From NCBI GenBank assembly GCA_963806335.1, contig CAWDXO010000018.1, positions 372,001 to 436,000 of the forward strand: DNA of 64,000 nt, read 5' to 3'. Shown here piece after piece: positions 26,522 through 34,614 of the stretch. Position 1 is the stretch's first letter, and every line of letters starts with the position of its first letter. Source of the DNA: Palsa-504 sp963806335 (GTDB lineage: Bacteria > Actinomycetota > Actinomycetes > Streptosporangiales > Streptosporangiaceae). The notes below the pieces were generated by a model. That model saw nothing but the letters and a program-made list of their open reading frames with translations. It was not told the DNA's origin and searched no databases. The position numbers and the translations under genes are program-made.

Positions 26522-27715
26522 TTAACCTGCGATATTCACCGGGTTCACGATGTCGGCCAGGATCAGCGCCAGGCTGAAGAACATCAGGACCACGAAGATG
26601 CTGAAGCTGACCGGCAGCAGCTTGGTCATGTCGACCAGGCCGGGGTCGGGACGCCCGCGCAGCCGCGCGAACCACGCCCGGATCCGCTCCCAGATGACCA
26701 CGGCGATATGGCCGCCGTCCAGCGGCAGCAGCGGCAGCAGGTTGAACACACCGACGAAAATATTCAGCGACGCGATCAGCAGCAGCACGAAGCTGACCTT
26801 GTACTGCCAGCCGACGTTGGCGGCGACCGCGGTCCCGGTGGCCTCGGCCGCGCCGACCACGCTGCTGACCTGCCCGCCCGCAGTGTTCGCCCGGTCCTTG
26901 CTGAATAGCTTCGGCAGCGCCGCGGGCAGCGCCGCCACCGCCTTGGCCGAGCCGGCAATCACCTGCCCGAACGCCGAGCCCGCGTAGGTCACGGCGCGGA
27001 CCGGGCTGGCCGGTGAGAACACCACGGCGGGCGCGATGCCCAGGTAGGCGCCGCTGCGGCCGGGGATGGCGGCCAGCGTGGTGTGCAGCGTCACCGGCTG
27101 GCCGTCGCGCCGCACGGTGATGGTCGCGGGCGACCCGGGCCGGGCGTCGCGGATCGCGTTGCCGAGCTGCGTCCAGTTGCTCACCGGGTGGCCGTCGAAG
27201 GCGATCACCTGGTCCCCGGGCCGCAGCCCGGCCCGCTTGGCCGGGGATGGCTGGTCGGAGGAAGCGCAGGTGCCGTTGTTCAGCTGGGTGACGGTCAGCG
27301 CCACGCAGGAACTGACCGTGCCCAGCTGGGTGGTGTTCTCGTTCTCGATGCCGACGCCGAGCGCCAGGCCGAAGATCAGTAGGAAGGCCAGCAGGAAGTG
27401 CATGAACGACCCGGCCGCGAGCACGACGATCCGCTGCCAGGCCGGGTGCCGGCGGAACGACCTCGGCTCGTCCTCCGGGTCCACCTCATCGAGCGAGGTC
27501 ATGCCGACGATCTTGACGAAACCGCCGAACGGCAGCGCCTTGATCCCGTACTCGGTCTCGCCCCGCCAGGTGGACCACAGGGTCGGCCCGAAGCCGACGA
27601 AGTACCTGGTGACCTTCATGCCGAACTTCTTCGCCGTGACGAAGTGCCCGGTCTCGTGCAGCATGACGGAGAAGAGCAGGGCGACGATGAAGATGACCCA
27701 GCCGAGCAGGTCCAT
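26522..27715 (-). CDS. M50 site-2 membrane protease (Rip1/RseP-like)
   Basis: A 397-residue intramembrane zinc metalloprotease that cleaves anti-sigma factors or other membrane proteins. The first membrane segment carries HETGH (His20, Glu21, His24), the metal and catalytic motif. The second conserved motif is in LPLDGGHIAVV near residue 335, where Asp is the third zinc ligand. A PDZ domain sits between (residues about 165-245; KRAGLRPGDQVIAFDG). Four membrane segments are visible. It corresponds by position to mycobacterial Rip1, between dxr and ispG. ATG 27715 lies 15 bases after the dxr stop, so it is part of the same operon. Confidence 0.94.
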   Translation of the reverse strand: MDLLGWVIFIVALLFSVMLHETGHFVTAKKFGMKVTRYFVGFGPTLWSTWRGETEYGIKALPFGGFVKIVGMTSLDEVDPEDEPRSFRRHPAWQRIVVLAAGSFMHFLLAFLLIFGLALGVGIENENTTQLGTVSSCVALTVTQLNNGTCASSDQPSPAKRAGLRPGDQVIAFDGHPVSNWTQLGNAIRDARPGSPATITVRRDGQPVTLHTTLAAIPGRSGAYLGIAPAVVFSPASPVRAVTYAGSAFGQVIAGSAKAVAALPAALPKLFSKDRANTAGGQVSSVVGAAEATGTAVAANVGWQYKVSFVLLLIASLNIFVGVFNLLPLLPLDGGHIAVVIWERIRAWFARLRGRPDPGLVDMTKLLPVSFSIFVVLMFFSLALILADIVNPVNIAG

Positions 27716-27730
27716 CCCGCCGTCCTTCCC

Positions 27731-28990
27731 TCAGGAGTTAAGTTCACGGGCCCGCCGCCGGGCCCAGCTGTCAACAGCCAGCACGTCCGCCACCGTGGTG
27801 ACGTCCGCGCGGGCGACGTCATGTTCTGAGAGTATCCGGGCCACGGTGTCAACTATGCGGGGGAAGCTGATCTGGCCGGTGAGGAAGCCGGCCACGCACG
27901 CCTCATTGGCCGCGTTGTACACCGCGGGCGCGGTACCCCCGGCGGCGGCCGCCTCGCGGGCCAGCGCGACCGCGGGGAAGGCCTCGTCGTCGAGCGGCTC
28001 GAACGTCCACGAGGTCGCCGCCGACCAGTCGAGCCCGGGCGCGGCGTCGGGCACCCGGTCCGGCCAGGCCAGGCCGAGCGAGATCGGCAGCCGCATATCA
28101 GGCGGGGAGGCCTGGATGATCGTGGCGCCGTCGGCGAACTCCACCATGGAGTGCACGATCGACTGCGGGTGCACCACCACGTCGATCCGGTCCAGGGAAA
28201 AGCCGAACAGCAGGTGGGCCTCGATCACCTCGAGGCCCTTGTTCACCAGCGTCGCGGAATTGATCGTGACCAGCGGGCCCATGGTCCAGGTGGGGTGCGC
28301 GAGGGCCTGGCTCGGCGTGACGTCCGCCAGCCGGTCGCGGCTCCAGCCGCGGAACGGGCCGCCGCTCGCGGTCAGCACCAGCCGGCGCACCTCGGACTCG
28401 CGCCCGGCCCGCAGGCACTGCGCGATCGTAGAGTGCTCGGAGTCCACCGGCACGATCTGGCCTGGCTTGGCGCGGCTGGTCACCAGCGGGCCGCCGATGA
28501 TCAGCGACTCCTTGTTGGCCAGGGCCAGCACGCGCCCGGCGTCCAGAGCCGCGAGCGTGGCCCGCAGGCCGGCCGCCCCGGTGACGCCGTTCAGCACGAC
28601 GTCGCACGGCCAGGCCGCTAGCTCGCAGACCGCGCCGGGTCCGGCGAGGACCGCGGGGAAGGGGGCCGGGGCGGGGGTGCCGGCGTCCGTTCGGCCAAAA
28701 TAATCTGCCAGTGCGGCCTGCACGTCAGCTACGGCGGCCGGGTTGGCCACCGCCACGGCCGCCACGCCGAACTCGGCCGCCTGCTTGGCTAGGACCGCTG
28801 GGTTGCCGCCGCCGGCCGCCAGCGCCACGACGCGGAAGCGGTCGGCGTTGCGCCTGATGATGTCGAGCGCCTGGATGCCGATCGAGCCGGTCGAGCCGAG
28901 GAGCACGACCTCGCGGGGGCCGGTGTCGCGGGCTGTATTACGGGCGGGCGCCTGGGATTCCACTGGTCCATTGTCCGCTACCCGACGCAT
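27731..28990 (-). CDS. dxr: 1-deoxy-D-xylulose 5-phosphate reductoisomerase
   Basis: Second enzyme of the MEP pathway: NADPH- and metal-dependent conversion of DXP to MEP. The 419-residue product has the NADPH-binding LLGSTGSIGIQALDII near residue 30, then NGVTGAAGLRATLAAL and LALANKESLIIGG. The metal/substrate site is IVPVDSEHSTIAQCL, with TASGGPFR and the distal HPTWTMGP and INSATLVNKGLEVIEAH. The first 25 residues are extra relative to short forms; the ATG at 28990 sits next to the preceding terminator hairpin. First gene of the dxr-rip-ispG operon. Confidence 0.96.
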   Translation of the reverse strand: MRRVADNGPVESQAPARNTARDTGPREVVLLGSTGSIGIQALDIIRRNADRFRVVALAAGGGNPAVLAKQAAEFGVAAVAVANPAAVADVQAALADYFGRTDAGTPAPAPFPAVLAGPGAVCELAAWPCDVVLNGVTGAAGLRATLAALDAGRVLALANKESLIIGGPLVTSRAKPGQIVPVDSEHSTIAQCLRAGRESEVRRLVLTASGGPFRGWSRDRLADVTPSQALAHPTWTMGPLVTINSATLVNKGLEVIEAHLLFGFSLDRIDVVVHPQSIVHSMVEFADGATIIQASPPDMRLPISLGLAWPDRVPDAAPGLDWSAATSWTFEPLDDEAFPAVALAREAAAAGGTAPAVYNAANEACVAGFLTGQISFPRIVDTVARILSEHDVARADVTTVADVLAVDSWARRRARELNS

Positions 28991-28991
28991 G

Positions 28992-29033
28992 CCGCGGGCC
29001 GTTACCCCGGTACGTGGGGGTAACGGCCCGCGG
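28992..29033 (-). terminator. Strong terminator hairpin after the phosphoesterase gene
   Basis: A perfect 17-bp GC-rich stem (28992-29008 with 29017-29033) around an 8-base loop, 9 bases after the stop of the gene ending at 29043 and directly before dxr. There is no clear U-run, as is common in actinobacteria. The symmetry means it could work on both strands. Confidence 0.8.
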
Positions 29034-29042
29034 CCGGGTTGG

Positions 29043-31505
29043 TCAGAGGTGGTGCGCCAGCACTCCGGCGGAAGCGATCACCGCCTGGCAGGCGAAGGTC
29101 TGGCCGATGGCGCCGTAGATCGGCTTGTCACCGAACGCGGCCGCTTCGAGCTGGCCCTTGATCCGCAGCGCCAGCGCGTCACGCACCCTCTCCAGCCCGG
29201 ACAGCGCGGCGTTGACTTGGGTGAATTCGGAGTCGCTCGGGGTATTCGACTCGGCCGCGGCGGTCGCGGCCCGCAGGGTGTAGTTGCCGAACTGGCCGAC
29301 GCTGGCGTTGAGCTGCTTGTAGCAGGCTCCCAGCTGGGCCACCCCCGGACCGCGGAGCGCGCGGTTCGGGTCGGCCAGGATCTGGGTGACGACCCGGCCG
29401 TCGTGCTCGTAGTCATCCTTCAGGCCGGTGAGGTAGATCAGCGTCGGCCGGATGTCGGTCTCGTCCATCCAGGTGCCGGTGGTGCCGCTGGTGGCGACGA
29501 CCGTCTGGCCGCTGTCCGGGCCGGCCGAGTTCGGGCCGGTGTTGGGCGCCTGCCCGTCCAGGCCGAGGTGCTTGACGCCGGGGCCGGCGAAGGCGGCGTA
29601 GTTCGTGTTGATCTCCGCCGCGTAGTCGCCGTGGTCCCAGGCGAACCCGCTGTTGACGGTGACGCACGACCCGGTGCAGGTGGTGCCGCCGGTGGACAGG
29701 TAGTAGTCCGGCTTGGCGAACAGCGCGAACGTCGGCGTCCGGGCCGGGTCGGCGTTGACCATGTGCAGGATCGCCTCTTCGGTCGGGTCCGCGATGTAGT
29801 TCGCGATCTTCTGGGTGCCGCCGGCGTACGGGTTGTCCGCGGTCAGGTTGGACACGTCGCGTTCCAGCGTGCGGACGACGGGCGCGTTAGCCGCCGGGTC
29901 GCCGGTGACGTAGAACTCCGGCGCCGTGTCGGCCTCCAGGCTGAACGGCGTGGTGTTGTGCGCCTGCGTGGCGAGCAGGCCGGTGATGTTGCCGTCCAGC
30001 TCGCCGAACGACCCCGCCGGGTAGGTGCAGGCCACGGTCACGCCGTTGCAGGTGGCCGGCGTGGGCTGGATGGCCCGGCCGACGTTCGCGCCGGCCTCGT
30101 GGTCGCCCTCGTCCGAGCTCAGCACGAACAGCGTGTTCGAGGTGTTGATGCCGTCGGCCGCGAGCCGCTTGAAGAAGGTGCCGAACGCGGCGTTGTAGTA
30201 CTGCGCCTGCGCGGTGTAGCACGCGGTGCCGCTGCCAAGCGCCGCGGACGCGCCGGCGCACGCCGACAGGCCCGGGATGTCCTCGTTCCCGTGGATGTCG
30301 GAGATGTAGCCGTTCACGACCGGGACGTTGGCCTCAAGCGCGTCGGCCATGTAGGCGAGCGTCTGCGACGCGTTGATGGAGCCGAAGCCGGGGAAGCCCG
30401 GATGGTTGGTCAGGAACGCGCCGTTGATCTGGTTGCCGTTCTCGTCGACCAGGTTCCCGGCCGCGTTCGTGACCTGGTACCCGTTACGGGTCAGGCTGGG
30501 CGTGCCCGCGCCCAGCTGCGGCGCGACGTACCGGTGCCCGAACAGGGCCTGGAACCCGGTGTACCCGCCCGGCTCGTCCGGCAGCACGTCGGCCACCGCG
30601 GTCGGCGACGGGGTGGTCTGGTTGCCCCGGTCCGCCTTGGCGGTGGAACAGAACGCGTTGCCCTGGGCGCAGTGCACGGCGACGCCGACGTAGTCCGCGG
30701 TCTCCGGGTCCTTGAACGAGTCCGGGTCGGCGGCCAGCTGCTGGGCTTCGGGAGAGTTGGCGCCGAACGCGTCGGCGATGTCCGGCGTGGTGTTCTCGAG
30801 TTCCTGATTCACCGTGGCGATGTCGGCCACGTCACAGCCGGCCCGGGTGAACGGCACCCAGGGCGCCGGGGTGTTGGTGTCCGGCGCTACCGGCTGGGCC
30901 GCGGTGGCCGGCGGCACCGGCGAGTAGACCAGGTTCGGGTTGGTGTCGTGGGCCGCGTTCGGCGTCTTGGCCGTGTCATCGACCGCGTCGGTCCAGTACG
31001 CGAACGAGCTGGCCGGGTCGGTCGTGTTGAAGCTGCCGTTCGGGCCGTCCTTGTTGTACGCCTGGTAGCTGTTGGAGACCGGCATCCCCTGCCGGTCTCC
31101 GTACAGGCCGGTGAAGGTGGTCAGGAGGTCATCGGCGGTGTGCGCGATCAGCGGGGTGTGGTTGTTGGACAGGAACGTGCCATTGTCTTCGAAGAAGTTG
31201 AGCAGGTTGGGCATCTGTTCGAGATCGGACGGGACGTTCGGGTTGTCGCGGAAGTAGTGCACGTTGTCGAAGGTGAGCTCCACCACGTGCTTGACCCCGT
31301 TACCCAGGTGGCACGACGACGCGGCGTCCCCGGCCACCTTGGCCTTCGCCGCGGCCTGGCCGGCGTGCGCGGCTTCGCTGGTGGCCGCCATCGCGGTCCC
31401 CGCCAGGCCCAGTGTGCCGAGCAGGGCGGCCGAGCTGGCCGCCGCGGTGACGCGGACCCAGCTCGCGCGGGCGCGCTGTCGGCGCGCGTCCCGTCGTCTG
31501 TCCAT
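29043..31505 (-). CDS. Secreted alkaline-phosphatase-superfamily phosphoesterase
   Basis: An 820-residue exported protein. Residues 1-41 are a signal peptide: a long Arg-rich start, the hydrophobic core SAALLGTLGLAG and an AMA-A cleavage site. The mature protein begins with VVELTFDNVHYFRDNP and continues NNHTPLIAHTADDLLTTFTG, like the substrate/metal region of phosphodiesterase-type alkaline phosphatases. Later metal-ligand motifs are VLSSDEGDHEAG and FAWDHGDYAAEI. I do not recognise a characterised close relative, so the substrate (phosphodiester, phosphonate or lipid) is open. It is transcribed alone and ends in a strong hairpin. Its size is larger than common alkaline phosphatases because of inserts in the middle. 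Confidence 0.78.
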   Translation of the reverse strand: MDRRRDARRQRARASWVRVTAAASSAALLGTLGLAGTAMAATSEAAHAGQAAAKAKVAGDAASSCHLGNGVKHVVELTFDNVHYFRDNPNVPSDLEQMPNLLNFFEDNGTFLSNNHTPLIAHTADDLLTTFTGLYGDRQGMPVSNSYQAYNKDGPNGSFNTTDPASSFAYWTDAVDDTAKTPNAAHDTNPNLVYSPVPPATAAQPVAPDTNTPAPWVPFTRAGCDVADIATVNQELENTTPDIADAFGANSPEAQQLAADPDSFKDPETADYVGVAVHCAQGNAFCSTAKADRGNQTTPSPTAVADVLPDEPGGYTGFQALFGHRYVAPQLGAGTPSLTRNGYQVTNAAGNLVDENGNQINGAFLTNHPGFPGFGSINASQTLAYMADALEANVPVVNGYISDIHGNEDIPGLSACAGASAALGSGTACYTAQAQYYNAAFGTFFKRLAADGINTSNTLFVLSSDEGDHEAGANVGRAIQPTPATCNGVTVACTYPAGSFGELDGNITGLLATQAHNTTPFSLEADTAPEFYVTGDPAANAPVVRTLERDVSNLTADNPYAGGTQKIANYIADPTEEAILHMVNADPARTPTFALFAKPDYYLSTGGTTCTGSCVTVNSGFAWDHGDYAAEINTNYAAFAGPGVKHLGLDGQAPNTGPNSAGPDSGQTVVATSGTTGTWMDETDIRPTLIYLTGLKDDYEHDGRVVTQILADPNRALRGPGVAQLGACYKQLNASVGQFGNYTLRAATAAAESNTPSDSEFTQVNAALSGLERVRDALALRIKGQLEAAAFGDKPIYGAIGQTFACQAVIASAGVLAHHL

Positions 31506-31656
31506 GAGCTTTCCTCTCGAGGTGATATGCGGCCACCACGCCTGGGGTCGCGGCAGCCTACGATGCCACGCTTTCAGCCGCCTCAGAAGAGTTTTGGAGG
31601 TGTCTTTTTGTGCAAATTTGGTGAAACAGCCGCCGCCTGATGAGGGGCCCGGTGTC

Positions 31657-31935
31657 TTAGCTGAGGGCTGAGATCTGGCGGGCCAGGGCGAAGTCGGCGG
31701 CGGTCAGGCCGCCGGCCGAATGGGTACTCAGCGTCAGCGTCACCTTGTTCCAGCTGATCGCGACGTCGGGGTGGTGGTTGGCGCTTTCGGCCAGGTAGGC
31801 GACGGCGCCGAGGTAGAGCAGGGCATCGCGGAAGTCGGCCCGCTCGGTGACCGTCGTGATCTCCTCCCCCGCCCGGGTCCAGGCGGGCAAGGTGGAGAGT
31901 TCGGCATTGATCTGGGGCTCGGTGAGAAGGTCCAT
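31657..31935 (-). CDS. 4a-hydroxytetrahydrobiopterin dehydratase (pterin-4a-carbinolamine dehydratase)
   Basis: A 92-residue enzyme that dehydrates 4a-carbinolamine pterins. The signature ESANHHPDV with His54 and His55, followed by Trp62, matches the family catalytic pattern. Full length for the family. I start at ATG 31935; upstream frame has no similarity. The start lies only 22 bases from the divergent gcvT start, and TATGCC six bases before the ATG suggests a leaderless transcript. In actinobacteria lacking phenylalanine hydroxylase, the role may be in recycling other pterins; no hydroxylase lies here. Confidence 0.9.
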   Translation of the reverse strand: MDLLTEPQINAELSTLPAWTRAGEEITTVTERADFRDALLYLGAVAYLAESANHHPDVAISWNKVTLTLSTHSAGGLTAADFALARQISALS

Positions 31936-31941
31936 GATTCC

Positions 31942-31951
31942 GGCATACCAT
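31942..31951. promoter_or_regulatory. Overlapping divergent -10 elements for gcvT and the pterin dehydratase gene
   Basis: On the plus strand TACCAT (31946-31951) ends six bases before the gcvT GTG at 31958. On the minus strand TATGCC (31947-31942) ends six bases before the ATG at 31935. The two share bases, so RNA polymerase could occupy only one at a time. Confidence 0.42.
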
Positions 31952-31957
31952 TCGCAC

Positions 31958-33067
31958 GTGACATCGTCAGAGGAACGGCCGAGGCAGACCCCGCTGGCCG
32001 CGGTCCACGAGCGGCTCGGCGCGACCATGACGTCCTTCGCCGGATGGCAGATGCCGCTGCGTTATGCCAGCGAGACGGCCGAGCACCAGGCGGTGCGGCG
32101 GGCGGCCGGGCTGTTTGACCTCTCGCACATGGGCGAGATCCTGGTGACCGGGCCGGACGCCGGGGCGGCGCTGGACTACGCGCTCACCGGGCACCTGTCC
32201 GCCGTCCCGCCGGGTCGCGCCAGGTACACGATGATGTGCGCGCCGGACGGCGGCGTGCTCGACGACCTGGTCGTGTACCGGCAGGGTGAAAGTGAGTTCC
32301 TGGTCATCGCCAACGCGTCCAACACCGGGGTGGTCCTCGCCCAGCTGGCCGAGCGGGCGTCCGGGCATGACGCCAAGGTCGCCGACGCGACCGCTGATTA
32401 CGCGCTGGTCGCCGTGCAGGGGCCCGCGGCGGCCGGGATCCTGGCGCCGTTGGCCGGCGGCCTGGACCTGGGCGCGATGAAGTACTACGCCGGGGCGTTC
32501 GGTACGGTCGCGGGCCGGGCGGCCTGGGTGGCACGCACCGGGTACACCGGCGAGGACGGCTTCGAGCTGTACTGCCGCCCGGAGGACGCTTCGCACGTCT
32601 GGGAAGCGCTCGCCTCGGGCGGCGCTGAGGCCGGCCTGGTCCCGGCCGGCCTGGCGGCCCGCGATACGCTCCGGCTTGAGGCCGGCATGCCGCTGTACGG
32701 CAACGAGCTCGGCCCGGATGTGACACCGTTCGAAGCGGGCCTGGGGCGGGTGGTGAAGTTCGACAAGCCGGGGGAGTTCGTCGGCCGTGCGGCCCTGGCC
32801 GCCCGCGCCGCGGCCGGACCCGTCAAGCGGCTGGTCGGGGTGACCATCCAGTCCCGCCGGATAGCCAGGCACGGCTACCCCGTCCTCGCGGACGGCCAGG
32901 AGGTCGGTACTGTCACGAGCGGCGCCCCGTCCCCCACGCTGGGTGTACCGATCGCCATGGCGTACCTGAACCTGGGCGACGGCGAGCACGTACTTACTGT
33001 CGGCATCAGAGGCGAAGCTGTCCCCGCGCACCTGACGGACCTGCCGTTTTACCGGAGGAGACAATAA
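31958..33067 (+). CDS. gcvT: Glycine cleavage system T protein (aminomethyltransferase)
   Basis: Transfers the methylene group from the aminomethyl-lipoyl H protein to tetrahydrofolate, releasing ammonia. The 369-residue protein from GTG 31958 opens TPLAAVHERLGATMTSFAGW, the standard GcvT N-terminus. Folate-site features are LFDLSHMGEI, ARYTMMCAPDGG and GYTGEDGFELY, and RDTLRLEAGMPLYGNEL is the conserved C-terminal part. An in-frame open frame upstream to 31847 is not conserved. No glycine riboswitch can fit in the 22-base upstream gap. gcvH follows after two bases; gcvP is not in the window. Confidence 0.95.
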   Translation: MTSSEERPRQTPLAAVHERLGATMTSFAGWQMPLRYASETAEHQAVRRAAGLFDLSHMGEILVTGPDAGAALDYALTGHLSAVPPGRARYTMMCAPDGGVLDDLVVYRQGESEFLVIANASNTGVVLAQLAERASGHDAKVADATADYALVAVQGPAAAGILAPLAGGLDLGAMKYYAGAFGTVAGRAAWVARTGYTGEDGFELYCRPEDASHVWEALASGGAEAGLVPAGLAARDTLRLEAGMPLYGNELGPDVTPFEAGLGRVVKFDKPGEFVGRAALAARAAAGPVKRLVGVTIQSRRIARHGYPVLADGQEVGTVTSGAPSPTLGVPIAMAYLNLGDGEHVLTVGIRGEAVPAHLTDLPFYRRRQ

Positions 33068-33069
33068 AG

Positions 33070-33471
33070 ATGAGTGTTCCAGCCGAACTGCACTACACCC
33101 CCGAGCACGAGTGGGTGTCAGTCGAGGGCACTTCGGCGTCGATCGGCATCACCGATTACGCGGCCCAGCAACTCGGCGACGTGGTCTACATCTCGCTGCC
33201 CGCCCCCGGCGCTACCGTCGTGGCCGGCGAGCCGTGCGGCGAGGTCGAGTCGGTCAAGTCCGTCAGCGACCTCTACTCCCCCGTGGACGGCGAGGTCATC
33301 GAGGTCAATACCGAGCTGGAAGGCGACCCGTCGCTGGTCAACGCCGAGCCCTACACGGCCGGCTGGATGTTCCGGGTGCGCGTGGCCGAGGATGGCAACG
33401 GTGACGCGGCGCTGCCGACCGACCTGCTGTCCGCGGCGGAGTACGAAGAGCTGACCAAGAGCGCGGGGTAA
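33070..33471 (+). CDS. gcvH: Glycine cleavage system H protein
   Basis: Lipoyl carrier that shuttles the aminomethyl group between P, T and L proteins. The 133-residue product has the lipoyl-lysine Lys63 in ESVKSVSDLYSPVDGEV, and the usual start YTPEHEW. GGAGG ends a few bases before ATG 33070, inside the last codons of gcvT, so the two are coupled. It ends convergently with the quinone reductase gene, leaving a gap of about 37 bases with no clear terminator. Confidence 0.97.
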   Translation: MSVPAELHYTPEHEWVSVEGTSASIGITDYAAQQLGDVVYISLPAPGATVVAGEPCGEVESVKSVSDLYSPVDGEVIEVNTELEGDPSLVNAEPYTAGWMFRVRVAEDGNGDAALPTDLLSAAEYEELTKSAG

Positions 33472-33508
33472 CGCCCTGCGGATCTGGCCAGGAGGGCCGG
33501 CCGGAGGC

Positions 33509-34450
33509 TCAGACTTCCAGCCCGGCGGCCAGGTCGTCGTCCACGATGAGGACGATCTTGCCCCGGGTGTGGCCGTTGGCGACCTTGCGCTGCGCCTGGG
33601 CCGCGTCCTGCCAGTAGGACCGGCCCGACACCTCAACCGACAGCGTCCCGTCGTCGAACCAGGGGGCCATCCGGATCAGCCGGCTGCCGCGCGGCCGGCC
33701 GTTATACGGCCGCCAGCGGACCCGCTGCGCGTCGGGATACTCGGCGTGCACGGGCGTCGCGATGACCGCGCCGTCCCGGGCCGCGCGGGCGGCTCCGGCC
33801 AGGGTGGGGCCCGCACAGGCGAGCACCTTGGCCGGTCCGCCCGGGATCGCCTCGCGGACCTGCTCGGGCCAGTCGGGCGCGTTGTGGTCGACCACGACCG
33901 CCGCCCCGGACTTGTGCACGAACTCGTGGTGCCTCGGGCTGGCCGTGGCCACCACGACCGCGCCGAGCGCCCGGGCGATCTGGACGGCGAAGTGCCCGAG
34001 GCCGCCCGCGGCGGCCGTGATGAGCAGGAGGTCGTCGCGGCCGACGCCCAGCTCATCGGTCAGCCCCTGTTCGGCGGTCAGGCCGTCGACCGGCACTCCG
34101 GCCGCGTCGGTGAGCGGCAGCCCCGCGGGAAGCGGCGCGAGCTGCTCGACCTGGCACGTCACGTACTGGGCGTAACACCCGGTCAGGCCCGGATAGCCGT
34201 AGACCGGGTCGCCGTCACGAAAGCCGGCGAAGCCGCCGGTCTCGCCCACCACCAGGCCGGAGAACTCCCCGCCAGGGGTATAGGGAAGCGGGCCGGTATA
34301 CCCGCCCTCGCGCAGGGACACGTCCCACGGGCCGACGCCCGCGGCCATGACCTGCACGAGAACCTCACCTTCCCCCGGCATCGGGATGTCCACCTCTTCG
34401 ACCTGCATGACCTCAGGACCGCCGAATTCGTGGACTCTAATCGCCAGCAT
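33509..34450 (-). CDS. Zinc-independent MDR-family quinone oxidoreductase
   Basis: A 313-residue NADPH-dependent reductase of the quinone oxidoreductase branch of the medium-chain dehydrogenase family. The GroES-like N-terminal domain (residues 1-120; GEGEVLVQVMAAGVGPWD) lacks the structural-zinc cysteines of alcohol dehydrogenases. The Rossmann domain has ITAAAGGLGHFAVQIA near residue 145, matching the AAxGGVG nucleotide motif. Such enzymes reduce quinones or enones in the cytoplasm. Monocistronic; it faces gcvH convergently and the formate dehydrogenase divergently, with about 165 bases between the latter starts. Confidence 0.88.
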   Translation of the reverse strand: MLAIRVHEFGGPEVMQVEEVDIPMPGEGEVLVQVMAAGVGPWDVSLREGGYTGPLPYTPGGEFSGLVVGETGGFAGFRDGDPVYGYPGLTGCYAQYVTCQVEQLAPLPAGLPLTDAAGVPVDGLTAEQGLTDELGVGRDDLLLITAAAGGLGHFAVQIARALGAVVVATASPRHHEFVHKSGAAVVVDHNAPDWPEQVREAIPGGPAKVLACAGPTLAGAARAARDGAVIATPVHAEYPDAQRVRWRPYNGRPRGSRLIRMAPWFDDGTLSVEVSGRSYWQDAAQAQRKVANGHTRGKIVLIVDDDLAAGLEV

Positions 34451-34614
34451 GGTCCCTCCCGAGGTTTGTTTCCGAGGATCTTCGCGGCTATCCGCGAGTC
34501 TTTCATCACGCAGTCGGCTAGTCCTCCCCTACCTCCCGGTACCTACCCGAACAGGCGATGTGCAGCGCGCCGGTCCTCTGCTAGCGTCGGATTTGTCACC
34601 CGATGGGAGCCGCG

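Noticed and set aside
28743..31640. Plus-strand open frame of 965 codons opposite the phosphoesterase and dxr
   Set aside because: Arg/Gly/Val-rich translation typical of antisense frames in high-GC DNA; the minus strand has real genes with signal peptide and motifs.
31847..31957. Upstream extension of gcvT to 31847
   Set aside because: The added residues are not conserved and overlap the divergent dehydratase gene; the GcvT N-terminus begins just after GTG 31958.
31936..31957. Glycine riboswitch before gcvT
   Set aside because: Only 22 bases separate the divergent starts; there is no room, and no aptamer sequence is seen.
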